64,000 nucleotides of DNA, taken from contig NZ_AP022834.1 in the NCBI RefSeq assembly GCF_013394385.1, forward strand, positions 2,480,001 to 2,544,000, given 5' to 3'. The notes beneath the pieces are model-generated. The model had not been told where the DNA came from, did no database searches, and worked only from the letters and a program-made list of their open reading frames with translations. Made by a program: the position numbers and the translations under genes. This stretch comes from Kocuria sp. TGY1127_2 (GTDB lineage: Bacteria; Actinomycetota; Actinomycetes; Actinomycetales; Micrococcaceae). Within the stretch, counting starts at the first letter, position 1, and each line of letters begins with the position of its first letter. This document shows, piece after piece, positions 19,757 to 28,291 of this stretch.

Positions 19757-20371
19757 ATGCCGAAGCTATCCGAGTCATCAAAGATCGACAGACGCGAGCG
19801 CATTATCGCCGCGGCCCGCCGCTGCTTCCTCAGCAACGGCTTCTCCAACACCTCAATGGCGGACATTGTTGCTGAATCAGGCATGTCTCCTGGTTCGATC
19901 TACTCGCACTTCGAGGGAAAAGCCTCGATCATGAGAGGCACCGCAGAGAGCATCTTCCACGCGGCACTGCAGGATTTGATTGCCATGGAAAACGAAAAAG
20001 GTTCGACCCCGGCCCCCTCCGACGTCGCCCGACTCGTGGTCAGCACGCTCTTCACCAACGGTTTGGGGCCGCTGCTGATTCAGTTCATCGCCGAATCGAC
20101 CGTCAACCCGGAGGTCGCGGAGGTCGCGCGAGAAAATATTGCTCGGGCTCGTCAGCTGCTCACAGAAGTTCTCACACCGTGGTCTCGGCAAAGAGTCTCA
20201 GAGGGCGCAGACCCGCTGAGCCCCCTGATGGACCCTCCCCGACTCGCGAATATGCTCTTGCTGTTCGTCCACGGTCTCTTGGTCCGCACCGCGGTTGACA
20301 TCGACGCCGACCTTGAACAACTCGTCGAAGACGCCATTCGTCTCTTCCCCGACAGGGAAAATGCGGCCTGA
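19757..20371 (+). CDS. TetR-family transcriptional regulator
   Basis: 204 residues. The N-terminal helix-turn-helix is typical: RRERIIAAARRCFLSNGFSNTSMADIVAESGMSPGSIYSHFEGK. The C-terminal ligand domain is not specific to a known inducer. Divergent to the YhgE/Pip-like membrane protein gene, its likely target. Its end overlaps the hairpin that terminates the metF-metE transcript coming from the other side. Confidence 0.9.
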   Translation: MPKLSESSKIDRRERIIAAARRCFLSNGFSNTSMADIVAESGMSPGSIYSHFEGKASIMRGTAESIFHAALQDLIAMENEKGSTPAPSDVARLVVSTLFTNGLGPLLIQFIAESTVNPEVAEVARENIARARQLLTEVLTPWSRQRVSEGADPLSPLMDPPRLANMLLLFVHGLLVRTAVDIDADLEQLVEDAIRLFPDRENAA

Positions 20372-20392
20372 GGCTGCCTGGCCTCAGGCCGC
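20363..20392. terminator. shared intrinsic terminator between tetR and metF-metE
   Basis: An 11-bp perfect stem (GCGGCCTGAGG / CCTCAGGCCGC, 8-nt loop) between convergent genes, overlapping the tetR stop codon. On the minus strand it is followed by ATTTTCC, so it serves the metF-metE transcript best. Confidence 0.7.
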
Positions 20393-20403
20393 GTGCCCAA
20401 TTT

Positions 20404-23400
20404 CTAGACGGTCACACCCGCGCGTACCCGTCGGGCGGCTTCCACGAGTCTCTTCAACGCGGCCGTGGTTTCCTCATACTGTCTCGTCTTGAGACCGCAG
20501 TCTGGGTTGGCCCAGAGCCTGTCGCGAGGGATGACTCGCGCAGCCGCAGACAACAGATCCTCGGTTTCCGTCACAGTGGGAACCCGGGGAGAGTGAATAT
20601 CCCAGACACCGGGCCCGATGCCACGCTCGAATCCGATGTCCGCCAGAGGATCCAGCAATTCCATCCGCGAGCGCGCCGCTTCGACGCTGGTCACGTCCGC
20701 ATCCAGCGCGTCGATCGCGGAGAGCACCTCTCCAAATTCGGAATAGCACAGGTGCGTGTGGATCTGGGTTTCGGGCCTCACACCGGACGTGGCCAAGCGG
20801 AAGGCCCGTACCGACCACTCGAGATATTCGGCCCGGTCGCGTTCCCGGAGTGGAAGGAGTTCGCGCAACGCGGGTTCGTCAACCTGTACGACGCCTATAC
20901 CGGCCGCCTCGAGGTCGTTCACCTCGTCGCGCAAAGCGAGAGCCACCTGATTCGCGGTATCCGCCAACGGCTGGTCCTCGCGGACGAAAGACCAGGCCAG
21001 GATAGTGACCGGACCCGTCAGCATCCCCTTCACAGGGCGGTCCGTCAGGGACTGCGCGTAGGTGATCCAGGGAACCGTGATGGCTCGACCCCGCACCCCT
21101 TCGCCTTGTCGACTGACGTCCCCCCAAAGGATCGAAGGCCGGGTGCAGCGCGAGCCATAGGACTGGACCCAGCCGTATCGGGTTACGTCGAACCCATCCA
21201 AGTTCTCCGCGAAGTACTGGACCATGTCGTTGCGCTCGGGTTCCCCGTGCACGAGCACGTCCAGCCCGATCTCCTCCTGAAGAGCAACGACGGCGCGAAT
21301 TTCTTCCCGCAAGCGCTCGGTGTATTCGGAATCGGAGATGCGCCCGGCTCTGTGGTCCGCACGCACCGCTCGGATCTCCGGGGTCTGCGGGAAAGAACCG
21401 ATCGTCGTCGTGGGCAGTTCCGGAAGGCTCGCCGAAATGCCCTGCAGAGCCTGTTCACGGCGCCTCTCCTCCGCGGGCTCACGATGACCATCGGATTCGG
21501 TCAGCAGGTCAGCCCGTTCTCGAATCAGTGCGTCCCTGGTCCCGCGGGCCTCTGTCCTATGACGAATCGCCCCGTCGGACTCGTCGAGGAAATTCGCGAT
21601 CGCCTCGGGTCCGTCCGCCAGCCCTCGGGCCAGGATGCAAACCTCCTCGACTTTCTGGTCCGCGAACGCGAGCCAGGTGCGAGGTTCGTCCCCGAGCTGG
21701 TCCTCGAGAGCGGCGTCGTGCGGTACATGGATGAGCGATGTCGAAGTACTGACCGCCACATTCGCCCCGGCCTCGTGGAGCTCCTCGAGTCGAGCCAGGG
21801 CCGTACGCAGATCCGTTCGCCAGATGTTCTGTCCGTTCACGATGCCGGCCACCAGTACCGGGGCTTCGGTGCCGGTAAAGAGGGACAGCTGATCCGGATC
21901 GAGTCGCCGGATCTGCCCGTTCGCAGGGCCGGAGACCAGGTCCACGTGAACGGCATCGACGCCAGCCGCCACCAGGGGCTCGAGAAGATTCTCGGCGTCA
22001 CCGTAGGCGGTCGTAACCAGGACCAAGGGATCACCAGCTGCGCGATCGGCGCTCAAGCGCTCATAGGTTCGCCGGACGATCTCGGCCAGTTCCGGATTCT
22101 GATTCTCGGCGACGAGGGCCGGTTCTTCGAGCTGAACCCATTCGGCACCGGCATTGCCCAGCGCCGAGATGAGCTCTCGATATACCTCCACGAGTTCCTC
22201 GATCCGATTCAGAGGTTCGAATCCAACGGGCGCGGTGTCCTCGGCCTTGGACAGAAGCAAGAACGAAATCGGGCCGAGGATGGCAGGGCGCAGCGGGGCG
22301 TCGTCGTTCGGCGAAAAGGCACCGGCCTGCAACTGGCCGACGATCTCCTGCGGATTTGCGGTGAAAGGAGTCCGAGGGCCGATCTCGGGCACCAAGTAGT
22401 GGTAATTCGTATTGAACCACTTGGTCATTTCGAGTGGGCCACGGGCGTCATCTCCTCGGGCCAGGACGAAGGAGGCGTCCCGGTTCAGGTGATGGTCACG
22501 GTTCGCAAGATCCGCAAACCGAGTAGGCACGGCCCCTGTCGCCAGAATCGCGTCCAGCACCTGGTCATAGAGGGCGAACGAAGCCGGGATCGAGGAGGAA
22601 GCCTTCAAGCCCAGTTCCCGCAGGCGGCCTACGGTTAGGTGTCGAATTCCGGTCACGGACGACGACAGGTCCTCGATGTCGCCTTGCCCGCTCCAGTACG
22701 CTTCCAGGGCGCGCTTGACCTCGCGATTCGGTCCGATGCGCGGATAGCCGAGGATGGTTGCCGGGGGAAAAGCCCTGTCCTTGGGTGAGGTGCTGTGGAG
22801 GACGTTGTTAGGGTTCGTCACGATGATCTCCTGATCGTTGAGAGGCGAGATGGGTTGATTCGCAGGGGCAGTATTGCCGCGCAGACCGAGTCGATCCACG
22901 AGTTCGAGCGCCGCCTGGTGTTCGTTGAAGGTATAGATGTGCAGTCCTGGGGCCCCTGCGGCAAGGGCCTGGCGAGCGAAGTCCTCCGCCGAGTCCACTC
23001 CGACGGCCAGGCGTTCTGCGAACGTCTCGGCGGTTTCGAGCCTGTGTGCGAGACCTGCATTCGGCTCGATCCCTGCGAGTCCGCACACCCGCAGATACCT
23101 CCGCAGGCTTGTCACGGGCAGAATTCCGGGGATCAGAGGCAATTCGACGGCATTGGCGCGGGCCCGCTCGGCGAGACGAGCGTAATCGGAAGGGTCCGGA
23201 TAGACCTGAGTGATGGCGAAATCCGCTCCCGCCCGTTGCTTGGCCAGCAGGACCTCGGTGTCGTGGTGGATGCTCGAGGATTCTGGGTGACGGACCGGAT
23301 AGGCCGCCACGCCCACGGCCAGACGTCCGGCACACAATTTGGCCGATCCCCTCGACTCGACGCCACGGATCAGTTCCACCAGGTGTCGAGCGAAGGGAAG

Positions 23401-23745
23401 TTCGCCCTGCTTGAGGGCGTAGTTCTCAGGTCGATCGCCCCTCAGAGCCAGGAGGCCGCGCACGCCAAGCCGGATGATCTCATCGACCAGTTCTTCGAGC
23501 TCGGAAGCTATCTGTCCGGTCGAGACGATGTGGGCCAATGGTTTCAGCTCCGTTTCCTCGACGAGGTGTCGTAGCAAGTCCAGGCTTTGGCGCCTCCTCT
23601 CGCCATCCACGGCGGCGGTCACGGAAACGTAATCAGGGCGAGTGGGTTCGATCTCGGCGATAGTGGTTTCCAATGCCTGTCGGCTCATCCTGCTGCGAGG
23701 CGGATAGAGCTCGAAGGACAACGCTGGCCTGTCATCAGGGTTCAC
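20404..23745 (-). CDS. metFE: fused methylenetetrahydrofolate reductase (MetF) and cobalamin-independent methionine synthase (MetE)
   Basis: About 1113 residues in one open frame. Residues about 8-295 are a complete MetF domain that makes 5-methyl-THF: FELYPP with the catalytic Glu, ALRGDRP, AGADFAITQ, PGILPVTS, LHIYTFN. After a linker of about 45 residues comes a complete MetE (about 345-1113): TILGYPRIGPNRE, QLEEPAL, TTTIGSFPQT, and the zinc ligands in IHTHLCYSEF, SVEAARS and NPDCGLK. MetE transfers the methyl group to homocysteine. The start is GTG 23745 with AAAGGAG 7 nt upstream, not the ATG at 23868, which falls in the riboswitch. The product of one half is the substrate of the other. 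Confidence 0.93.
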   Translation of the reverse strand: MNPDDRPALSFELYPPRSRMSRQALETTIAEIEPTRPDYVSVTAAVDGERRRQSLDLLRHLVEETELKPLAHIVSTGQIASELEELVDEIIRLGVRGLLALRGDRPENYALKQGELPFARHLVELIRGVESRGSAKLCAGRLAVGVAAYPVRHPESSSIHHDTEVLLAKQRAGADFAITQVYPDPSDYARLAERARANAVELPLIPGILPVTSLRRYLRVCGLAGIEPNAGLAHRLETAETFAERLAVGVDSAEDFARQALAAGAPGLHIYTFNEHQAALELVDRLGLRGNTAPANQPISPLNDQEIIVTNPNNVLHSTSPKDRAFPPATILGYPRIGPNREVKRALEAYWSGQGDIEDLSSSVTGIRHLTVGRLRELGLKASSSIPASFALYDQVLDAILATGAVPTRFADLANRDHHLNRDASFVLARGDDARGPLEMTKWFNTNYHYLVPEIGPRTPFTANPQEIVGQLQAGAFSPNDDAPLRPAILGPISFLLLSKAEDTAPVGFEPLNRIEELVEVYRELISALGNAGAEWVQLEEPALVAENQNPELAEIVRRTYERLSADRAAGDPLVLVTTAYGDAENLLEPLVAAGVDAVHVDLVSGPANGQIRRLDPDQLSLFTGTEAPVLVAGIVNGQNIWRTDLRTALARLEELHEAGANVAVSTSTSLIHVPHDAALEDQLGDEPRTWLAFADQKVEEVCILARGLADGPEAIANFLDESDGAIRHRTEARGTRDALIRERADLLTESDGHREPAEERRREQALQGISASLPELPTTTIGSFPQTPEIRAVRADHRAGRISDSEYTERLREEIRAVVALQEEIGLDVLVHGEPERNDMVQYFAENLDGFDVTRYGWVQSYGSRCTRPSILWGDVSRQGEGVRGRAITVPWITYAQSLTDRPVKGMLTGPVTILAWSFVREDQPLADTANQVALALRDEVNDLEAAGIGVVQVDEPALRELLPLRERDRAEYLEWSVRAFRLATSGVRPETQIHTHLCYSEFGEVLSAIDALDADVTSVEAARSRMELLDPLADIGFERGIGPGVWDIHSPRVPTVTETEDLLSAAARVIPRDRLWANPDCGLKTRQYEETTAALKRLVEAARRVRAGVTV

Positions 23746-23867
23746 GCCGGGTCTCCTTTCGGTACACCCGACGGAGAGCGGAGCCTCCTCGTCCGCCGAC
23801 GCAACCGACCCGGTCCAGTGGGACCGTGCCGGAGTTGCGCCGACGACGTCCGGAGACGGCCGATACA

Positions 23868-23978
23868 CTCCATCGGTCCTGGCGGGAGCACCTTTCCTCG
23901 GGACCGAGATGTTCGGGTTTCCGTGAGGAGGTTGCTGCGGCGTCGACGAGCCAGGTCTCTCGGCCGCTCTGGATAGAT
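23868..23978 (-). promoter_or_regulatory. SAM-I-type (S-box) riboswitch upstream of metF-metE
   Basis: On the minus strand: P1 CTATC / GATGG (plus positions 23972-23976 and 23870-23874), then AGAGCGGC, GAGAGACCTGGCTC (core 23948-23955), GCAACC (23930-23935) and AAGGTGCTCC (23885-23893), in the order and spacing of S-box aptamers. A 120-nt region with CGCAAC / GTTGCG pairing follows before the GTG start and may be the expression platform. S-adenosylmethionine is expected to turn the gene off. Confidence 0.85.
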
Positions 23979-24704
23979 ACGCAAGTATTCAATCCGCCTC
24001 AGCGCAGGCCCGCAAGAGATGAGAGAGTTTGACGCCGCATTTCGCGCATTGAGCGCACCCACACGCTTGACGCAACGTCGACGTCATATGACGTGGCCGC
24101 AATGAATCGTGACATCGAAGTTCATGAAAGCGGCCGACCCCGCCATCCGGTATGGGCGGGAGAAGCCGGAGTCGGAACGTTGTCAGACGGAACGAGCGTT
24201 CACGAATGACTGTTCCCGGCCGTGAAACTTTGATCGTTCACGGTCTTGTCGACAGTTCGTATCGCTTGTGTTCTTTTCGATTTCCCCTGCCGGACCGGAT
24301 ACTTCTCCAGGTATTCGAGAACGGTCGTTCGCGACAACAAGCTATTGCACAATATTTGATACAAGGATTCACTATTGCGCCAAGACCATTGGTGTCCTGT
24401 TCCAAGAAGCGGACCGATGTGGCCGGGGTAGAGGTCGCACATAGCGCGGAAGCCCCCTCCCGTCGGGGCGTCATCAGGACGACGTGGCCCGATATACCGA
24501 GTGGGATTTTCTCCGCGGTTGGAGCATGCAAGATACCTAGAAGAAAAATGCAGTAATCTCTCGACCGTTTTTGGTTTTGTCGGATACGAATTGTTAAAGC
24601 CCAATGCCTTCGATATCATCCCGAACTTGAGTCACCCTATTGTGGTGAACGACAAATTCATGTTTGGATAGTGACGTCAGATCAAACACCCGCGAGAGGA
24701 AATA
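23979..24704. other. long intergenic region without a supported gene
   Basis: About 700 nt, A/T-richer than its neighbours, with no reading frame I trust on either strand. It holds the promoter region of metF-metE (left end), a GC-rich imperfect hairpin around 24143-24165, an inverted repeat CCGTGAA / TTCACGG (24220-24226 and 24237-24243), and the promoter of the next gene (right end). A lost gene or a small RNA cannot be excluded. Confidence 0.5.
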
Positions 24705-25280
24705 ATGACCGAGAACCACGACTCCCCGGCAGGCAACCAGCCTCCTCAGTACGGCGGCTCCCCCGAGGGCGGCCAGCCGCGGTACCAGGGTGGAGACACG
24801 GGTTACGGACAGGGAAACGGACCCGTTCAAAACCAGAGCGGGGCACTTGTCGCCCCCAAGCCCGTCAAGACGGGCGCGCTCTTGGTGTACATCTCTGCTG
24901 CCATAACCATCATCGGTTTGATCATTTCCCCATTCGTTCTCATGGGCAGCGCCGAATACAAGCAGCTTCAGGACCAAGGCCAGTCCGGTCTCGTCTGGGG
25001 CGGCTTGATCTTCGGCGCCGTCATCTCTGTGGCCATCGTGGTGCTTCAGGTTCTCGCCGCACGAGCCGCGACCAAGGGCAAGAACTGGGGACGAATCACC
25101 CTGTTGGTCCTCGCCATTCTGAGCCTTCTCTCGCTCTTGGTCTCCCTCGGTAGCGGCTCCGGAATCACCGGTTCAGTCGGAACCATCTTGTTGATCATCG
25201 GCACCATCATGATGTGGGCAGGACAAGGCGGACGTTGGTTCAAAGACATCAAACAGAACCGCAATGAGATGATGCGCTAG
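24705..25280 (+). CDS. small membrane protein with Gly/Gln-rich N-terminus
   Basis: 191 residues. The first 50 or so are polar and low-complexity (Gly, Gln, Pro, Tyr; QPRYQGGDTGYGQGNG), likely cytoplasmic and disordered; then about four hydrophobic helices (residues 57-80, 100-125, 135-155, 160-175) and a short basic tail. AGAGGAAATA precedes the ATG. Such proteins are common in actinobacteria and of unknown function. It is monocistronic, ending at a terminator hairpin. Confidence 0.75.
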   Translation: MTENHDSPAGNQPPQYGGSPEGGQPRYQGGDTGYGQGNGPVQNQSGALVAPKPVKTGALLVYISAAITIIGLIISPFVLMGSAEYKQLQDQGQSGLVWGGLIFGAVISVAIVVLQVLAARAATKGKNWGRITLLVLAILSLLSLLVSLGSGSGITGSVGTILLIIGTIMMWAGQGGRWFKDIKQNRNEMMR

Positions 25281-25323
25281 CCTCATCGCCTGAACACCGT
25301 GGCATCCCCCGGTTTTTTGGGGT

Positions 25324-25363
25324 GCTGGGTCGGATTCACCATGAGTCCGGCCCAGCCTTCTTC
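25324..25363 (+). terminator. terminator-like hairpin after the membrane protein gene
   Basis: An 11-bp stem with one G-T pair (GCTGGGTCGGA 25324-25334 / TCCGGCCCAGC 25346-25356) followed by CTTCTTC. A second, weaker hairpin (CCCC..GGGG around a T6 loop) lies at 25302-25325. Together they likely end transcription of the gene at 24705-25280. Confidence 0.55.
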
Positions 25364-25404
25364 AGAGGTACCTCTTTGACAGGTTCTCGGGAAAAGGACC
25401 ACAC

Positions 25405-25540
25405 TGGATACAAGGCACTGGGCCGCAGGTTGCCCCGGGCTCCATTATTTAGCCGCTTCGAGCGGCCTTCCGCCGAGAGGCGCACCCGGTCCAGTGCCCC
25501 TAATCTTCACCTGCGTGCCCCCGCTCCAGCGGGGGCTTTT
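25405..25540 (+). ncRNA. structured RNA of unknown family, sRNA or leader
   Basis: No protein frame here is credible, but the bases fold well: a closing stem GGCACTGG (25414-25421) / CCAGTGCC (25491-25498); inside it CCGGG (25435-25439) / CCCGG (25485-25489), a hairpin GCCGC-TTCGA-GCGGC (25452-25466) and a GNRA-type hairpin CGCC-GAGA-GGCG (25471-25482). It ends in a strong intrinsic terminator. TTGACA at 25376-25381 and GGATAC at 25406-25411 lie upstream but are spaced too far for one ideal promoter. It could be an sRNA or an attenuator for the phosphate-transport genes downstream. I do not recognise it as SRP, 6S, 6C, RNase P or tmRNA. Confidence 0.45.
25517..25540 (+). terminator. strong intrinsic terminator of the structured RNA
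   Basis: Perfect 8-bp stem GCCCCCGC / GCGGGGGC with loop TCCA, followed by TTTTG. It lies about 220 nt before the next start codon, and no protein gene ends just in front of it, which is why I infer a noncoding transcript here. Confidence 0.85.
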
Positions 25541-25757
25541 GCGTTCGCGCGACTGGCCCCTCGACGAATCGCCCAAAACGCGCCGGTTGCTTCCCCGACC
25601 CGGTGCCACAATGACGGATCGGATCCGGGCGAGAGCAGTATCACGGCACCGACCGGGGCCCACTGCATCATGGCCTTGTGAACCTTCCATGACAGTCCTG
25701 TTAACCAAGGACGGTTATCTTAGGAACGATCACCACCACCACCTTGGAAGGCAGAGC

Positions 25758-26375
25758 GTGGCAATTCGCTTATTTCCTCAGGAGAACAAGGCCCTCGAGC
25801 TGCTCGCGGACATGGCACAGCTTGTCGTTGATTCCACTTCCGCGGCCTCACGCATGATGGGGTCACCTCTCACGGATCACGACGAGGTCTTCGAACAGGC
25901 TCTGGAGATTGAGGGACGATCCACCGATTCGTTCTTCGCGCTGATGACCACCGTACGAAGCGCCTTCGTACTCCCTCTCCCCCGCGCGGACCTATACCTG
26001 CTGGGCCAACGCCTCAACCAGGCGACCGAATCCCTAACCTCGGCCTCGCATATCATCAAGATCCACAGCCTGGATCGATTTTCCAAGCGCGCCTCCGACC
26101 TCCTGGACCTTCTCCAGCGCCAAGCTTCCCTGACCGCCGAGGCCATGCGGCATCTCTCGGACCTTGAGGGCCTCGACGAATACTGGGTCGAGGTCCTTCG
26201 CATGTCCAAGCAGTCCATCCGGACCACGAACCTCTACCAAGCTGACATGATGGACCGGCTCAAGCCAGCGGCCTACCTCAAGGAGTCGCAGTTCACCGCC
26301 CAACTTCAGGCAGCTTCCCTGAGCGTGCGCGAAGTGGCCACCGACGTCGGACGAATCCTCGTCCAGGAGTCGTAA
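25758..26375 (+). CDS. DUF47/PhoU-like regulator of PiT transporter
   Basis: About 205 residues, all-helical, with the PhoU-like DUF47 pattern of regularly spaced acidic and hydrophobic residues. Family members are encoded next to PiT phosphate permeases and modulate them. The start is GTG 25758 with GGAAGG 6 nt upstream; the open frame further upstream is shadow. It ends 3 nt before the permease gene, so the two form one operon. Confidence 0.85.
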   Translation: MAIRLFPQENKALELLADMAQLVVDSTSAASRMMGSPLTDHDEVFEQALEIEGRSTDSFFALMTTVRSAFVLPLPRADLYLLGQRLNQATESLTSASHIIKIHSLDRFSKRASDLLDLLQRQASLTAEAMRHLSDLEGLDEYWVEVLRMSKQSIRTTNLYQADMMDRLKPAAYLKESQFTAQLQAASLSVREVATDVGRILVQES

Positions 26376-26378
26376 CCG

Positions 26379-27389
26379 GTGGAGTACTTCCTGTTCACCC
26401 TGTGTGGGTTGTTTCTTCTGGGCTACACCGTCATCGGTTGTTTCCATGACGCTTCCAACGCCGTAGCAGTGCCCGTCGGAGCCCGTGCCCTCACCCCCAA
26501 GGTTGCGCTGATCGTCTGCGCGTTCTTCAACGTGGTGGGCTTGCTCATCGGCTCGCTGACTCTGTCATTGACTTCGGATCACTGGCTCACGATCCCGCAC
26601 GACGACATCGGCCTTGCCGTCCTGACCTCGTCATTGCTCACGGTGATCCTGTGGGAGATCTTCACCTGGTGGCGCAGGTCACCGTCCTCGTCGACCAATG
26701 CCCTGATCGGCGGGGTATTCGGCGCGCTGTGGGCCACCCAGCAGGTAGGGCTGGGCGATCATCTTGACCTCGGAGTCAAGATGGTGGGCGACGTCGTCCT
26801 TCCCCTCATCCTTGCCCCTTTGGCCGCCTTCGGGATCGCCTGGGTGGCTGTCATCCCGTTGGTGCATTTGCTCCAGCACACGAGCCCGGGAAGAATTCAC
26901 CGACGCTCTCGCTACGTTCTTTCACTCAGCACATCCGTCATATCCCTCGGGCACGGGATCTACTTCGGGCATCGTAGCCTCGTGATCGGCGCTTTGATGT
27001 GGATGTCGATCGGGCACAGCATCACGTCGACCCAAACCGCTTGGATGTGCACACTTATCGGCGTCATGATGGTCATCGGAACTTTGATGGGCAGCTGGCG
27101 TATCGGACACACTATCTCGGACCGTCTGGTCACGATCGACCCATTCCGCGGTGCAGTGGCTCAGGCCGTAACCAGTCTCCTGATTTTCGGTACGGGGGCA
27201 GTGGCCAAAGACCCGTTCTCCTCGTCCCACCTCGCGGCGTCTGCCGTTCTGGGCGCAGGCTCCAACCAGCGCTTCCATGCGGTGCGTGCCCATACGGCCG
27301 CCCGCCTGGTCCTGACCTGGATCGTCACCGTGCCGGTCACGGTCATCGTCTCGGCCATCTTTTTCCTCGCGCTGTCTCCTTTGTTGTAA
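26379..27389 (+). CDS. PiT-family inorganic phosphate transporter (divergent)
   Basis: 336 residues with about 9-10 membrane helices. The first PiT signature is recognisable (FHDASNAVAVPVGARALTP, STNALIGG). The second repeat, normally GHGxNDAQK, reads LGHGIYFGHRS here and so lacks the Asn-Asp pair; the later STTH-type motif reads PFSSSHL. It probably moves phosphate or a related anion with a cation, but the altered repeat makes the substrate less sure. Start GTG 26379. It converges on pstB. Confidence 0.8.
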   Translation: MEYFLFTLCGLFLLGYTVIGCFHDASNAVAVPVGARALTPKVALIVCAFFNVVGLLIGSLTLSLTSDHWLTIPHDDIGLAVLTSSLLTVILWEIFTWWRRSPSSSTNALIGGVFGALWATQQVGLGDHLDLGVKMVGDVVLPLILAPLAAFGIAWVAVIPLVHLLQHTSPGRIHRRSRYVLSLSTSVISLGHGIYFGHRSLVIGALMWMSIGHSITSTQTAWMCTLIGVMMVIGTLMGSWRIGHTISDRLVTIDPFRGAVAQAVTSLLIFGTGAVAKDPFSSSHLAASAVLGAGSNQRFHAVRAHTAARLVLTWIVTVPVTVIVSAIFFLALSPLL

Positions 27390-27483
27390 TTCCACGATCT
27401 GGTAGCCGCTCTTGGGCCGCCGTGAGGAAGTTTTAAAAGTCCGTACGAGGCCCAACGGCCGTCGTCGACCGACGGAGGAGACG

Positions 27484-28263
27484 TCAGCCGAAACGACCCG
27501 AGACGTAGTCCTCGGTCGCCTTGTTCTGAGGCTTGTTGAAGATTTCCTGGGTGGGCGCATACTCGATCAATTTTCCGGGCTTGCCCGTACCCGCAATATT
27601 GAAGAAAGCCGTCTTGTCGGAAACGCGAGCGGCCTGCTGCATATTGTGAGTCACGATGACAACAGTGTAATCCTCCTTGAGCTCGTTGATGAGGTCTTCA
27701 ACGGCCAGAGTGGAAATGGGATCAAGCGCCGAACACGGCTCATCCATGAGGATCACGTCCGGGCGGACCGCGATACTGCGCGCGATGCACAGGCGTTGCT
27801 GCTGTCCACCCGAGAGGCCGGAACCTGGCTTGTCCAGGCGGTCTTTGACCTCTTCCCACAGGTTGGCGCTCCGCAGCGAGGATTCGACCAGCGTCTGAGC
27901 GTCCGAGCGGGAGATGCGCCGTGAATTCAATTTGACGCCGGCCAGCACGTTGTCGCGGATGGACATCGTGGGGAACGGGTTGGGCCGCTGGAACACCATG
28001 CCCACCTGGGAACGGACCCGGACGGGGTCCACGCCTTTCCCGTACAGGTTCTCGCCGTCGAGGTTGACCTTGCCCTCGACGTAGGCGCCAGGGATGACCT
28101 CGTGCATACGGTTCAGGGTGCGAAGGAAAGTCGACTTGCCGCACCCGGACGGCCCGATGAACGCGGTCACCGAGCGGGGCTCGATCTCCATGGTGATATC
28201 GTCCACCGCCAGGAAATCACCGTAATAGACGTTGAGGTGTTCGACGTCGATGCGCTTGGACAT
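27484..28263 (-). CDS. pstB: phosphate ABC transporter ATPase PstB
   Basis: 259 residues. Walker [10 protein letters not shown], signature [13 protein letters not shown], Walker [14 protein letters not shown] and H-loop VTHNMQQA are all intact; [13 protein letters not shown] is a PstB hallmark. It energises high-affinity phosphate import. It is the last gene of pstS-pstC-pstA-pstB, 28 nt after pstA. No phoU follows. Confidence 0.97.
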   Translation of the reverse strand: MSKRIDVEHLNVYYGDFLAVDDITMEIEPRSVTAFIGPSGCGKSTFLRTLNRMHEVIPGAYVEGKVNLDGENLYGKGVDPVRVRSQVGMVFQRPNPFPTMSIRDNVLAGVKLNSRRISRSDAQTLVESSLRSANLWEEVKDRLDKPGSGLSGGQQQRLCIARSIAVRPDVILMDEPCSALDPISTLAVEDLINELKEDYTVVIVTHNMQQAARVSDKTAFFNIAGTGKPGKLIEYAPTQEIFNKPQNKATEDYVSGRFG

Positions 28264-28291
28264 TTATTTCCTTTACTTCGGTTCGCCGGAC

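Noticed and set aside
20593-22638. 681-codon plus-strand open frame
   Set aside because: It lies entirely antisense to the metF-metE gene and has no domain or RBS; a high-G+C shadow.
24152-24556. 134-codon plus-strand frame in the long intergenic region
   Set aside because: No RBS, mixed composition, no recognisable motif; also overlapped by equally poor frames on the other strand.
25405-25540. SRP (4.5S), 6S or 6C RNA as identity of the structured RNA
   Set aside because: The SRP GGAAGCAGC loop, a 6S long bubble hairpin and the C-rich loops of 6C RNA are all absent.
25322-25681. 119-codon plus-strand frame over the structured RNA
   Set aside because: It reads through a terminator and several hairpins and has the composition of noncoding GC-rich RNA.
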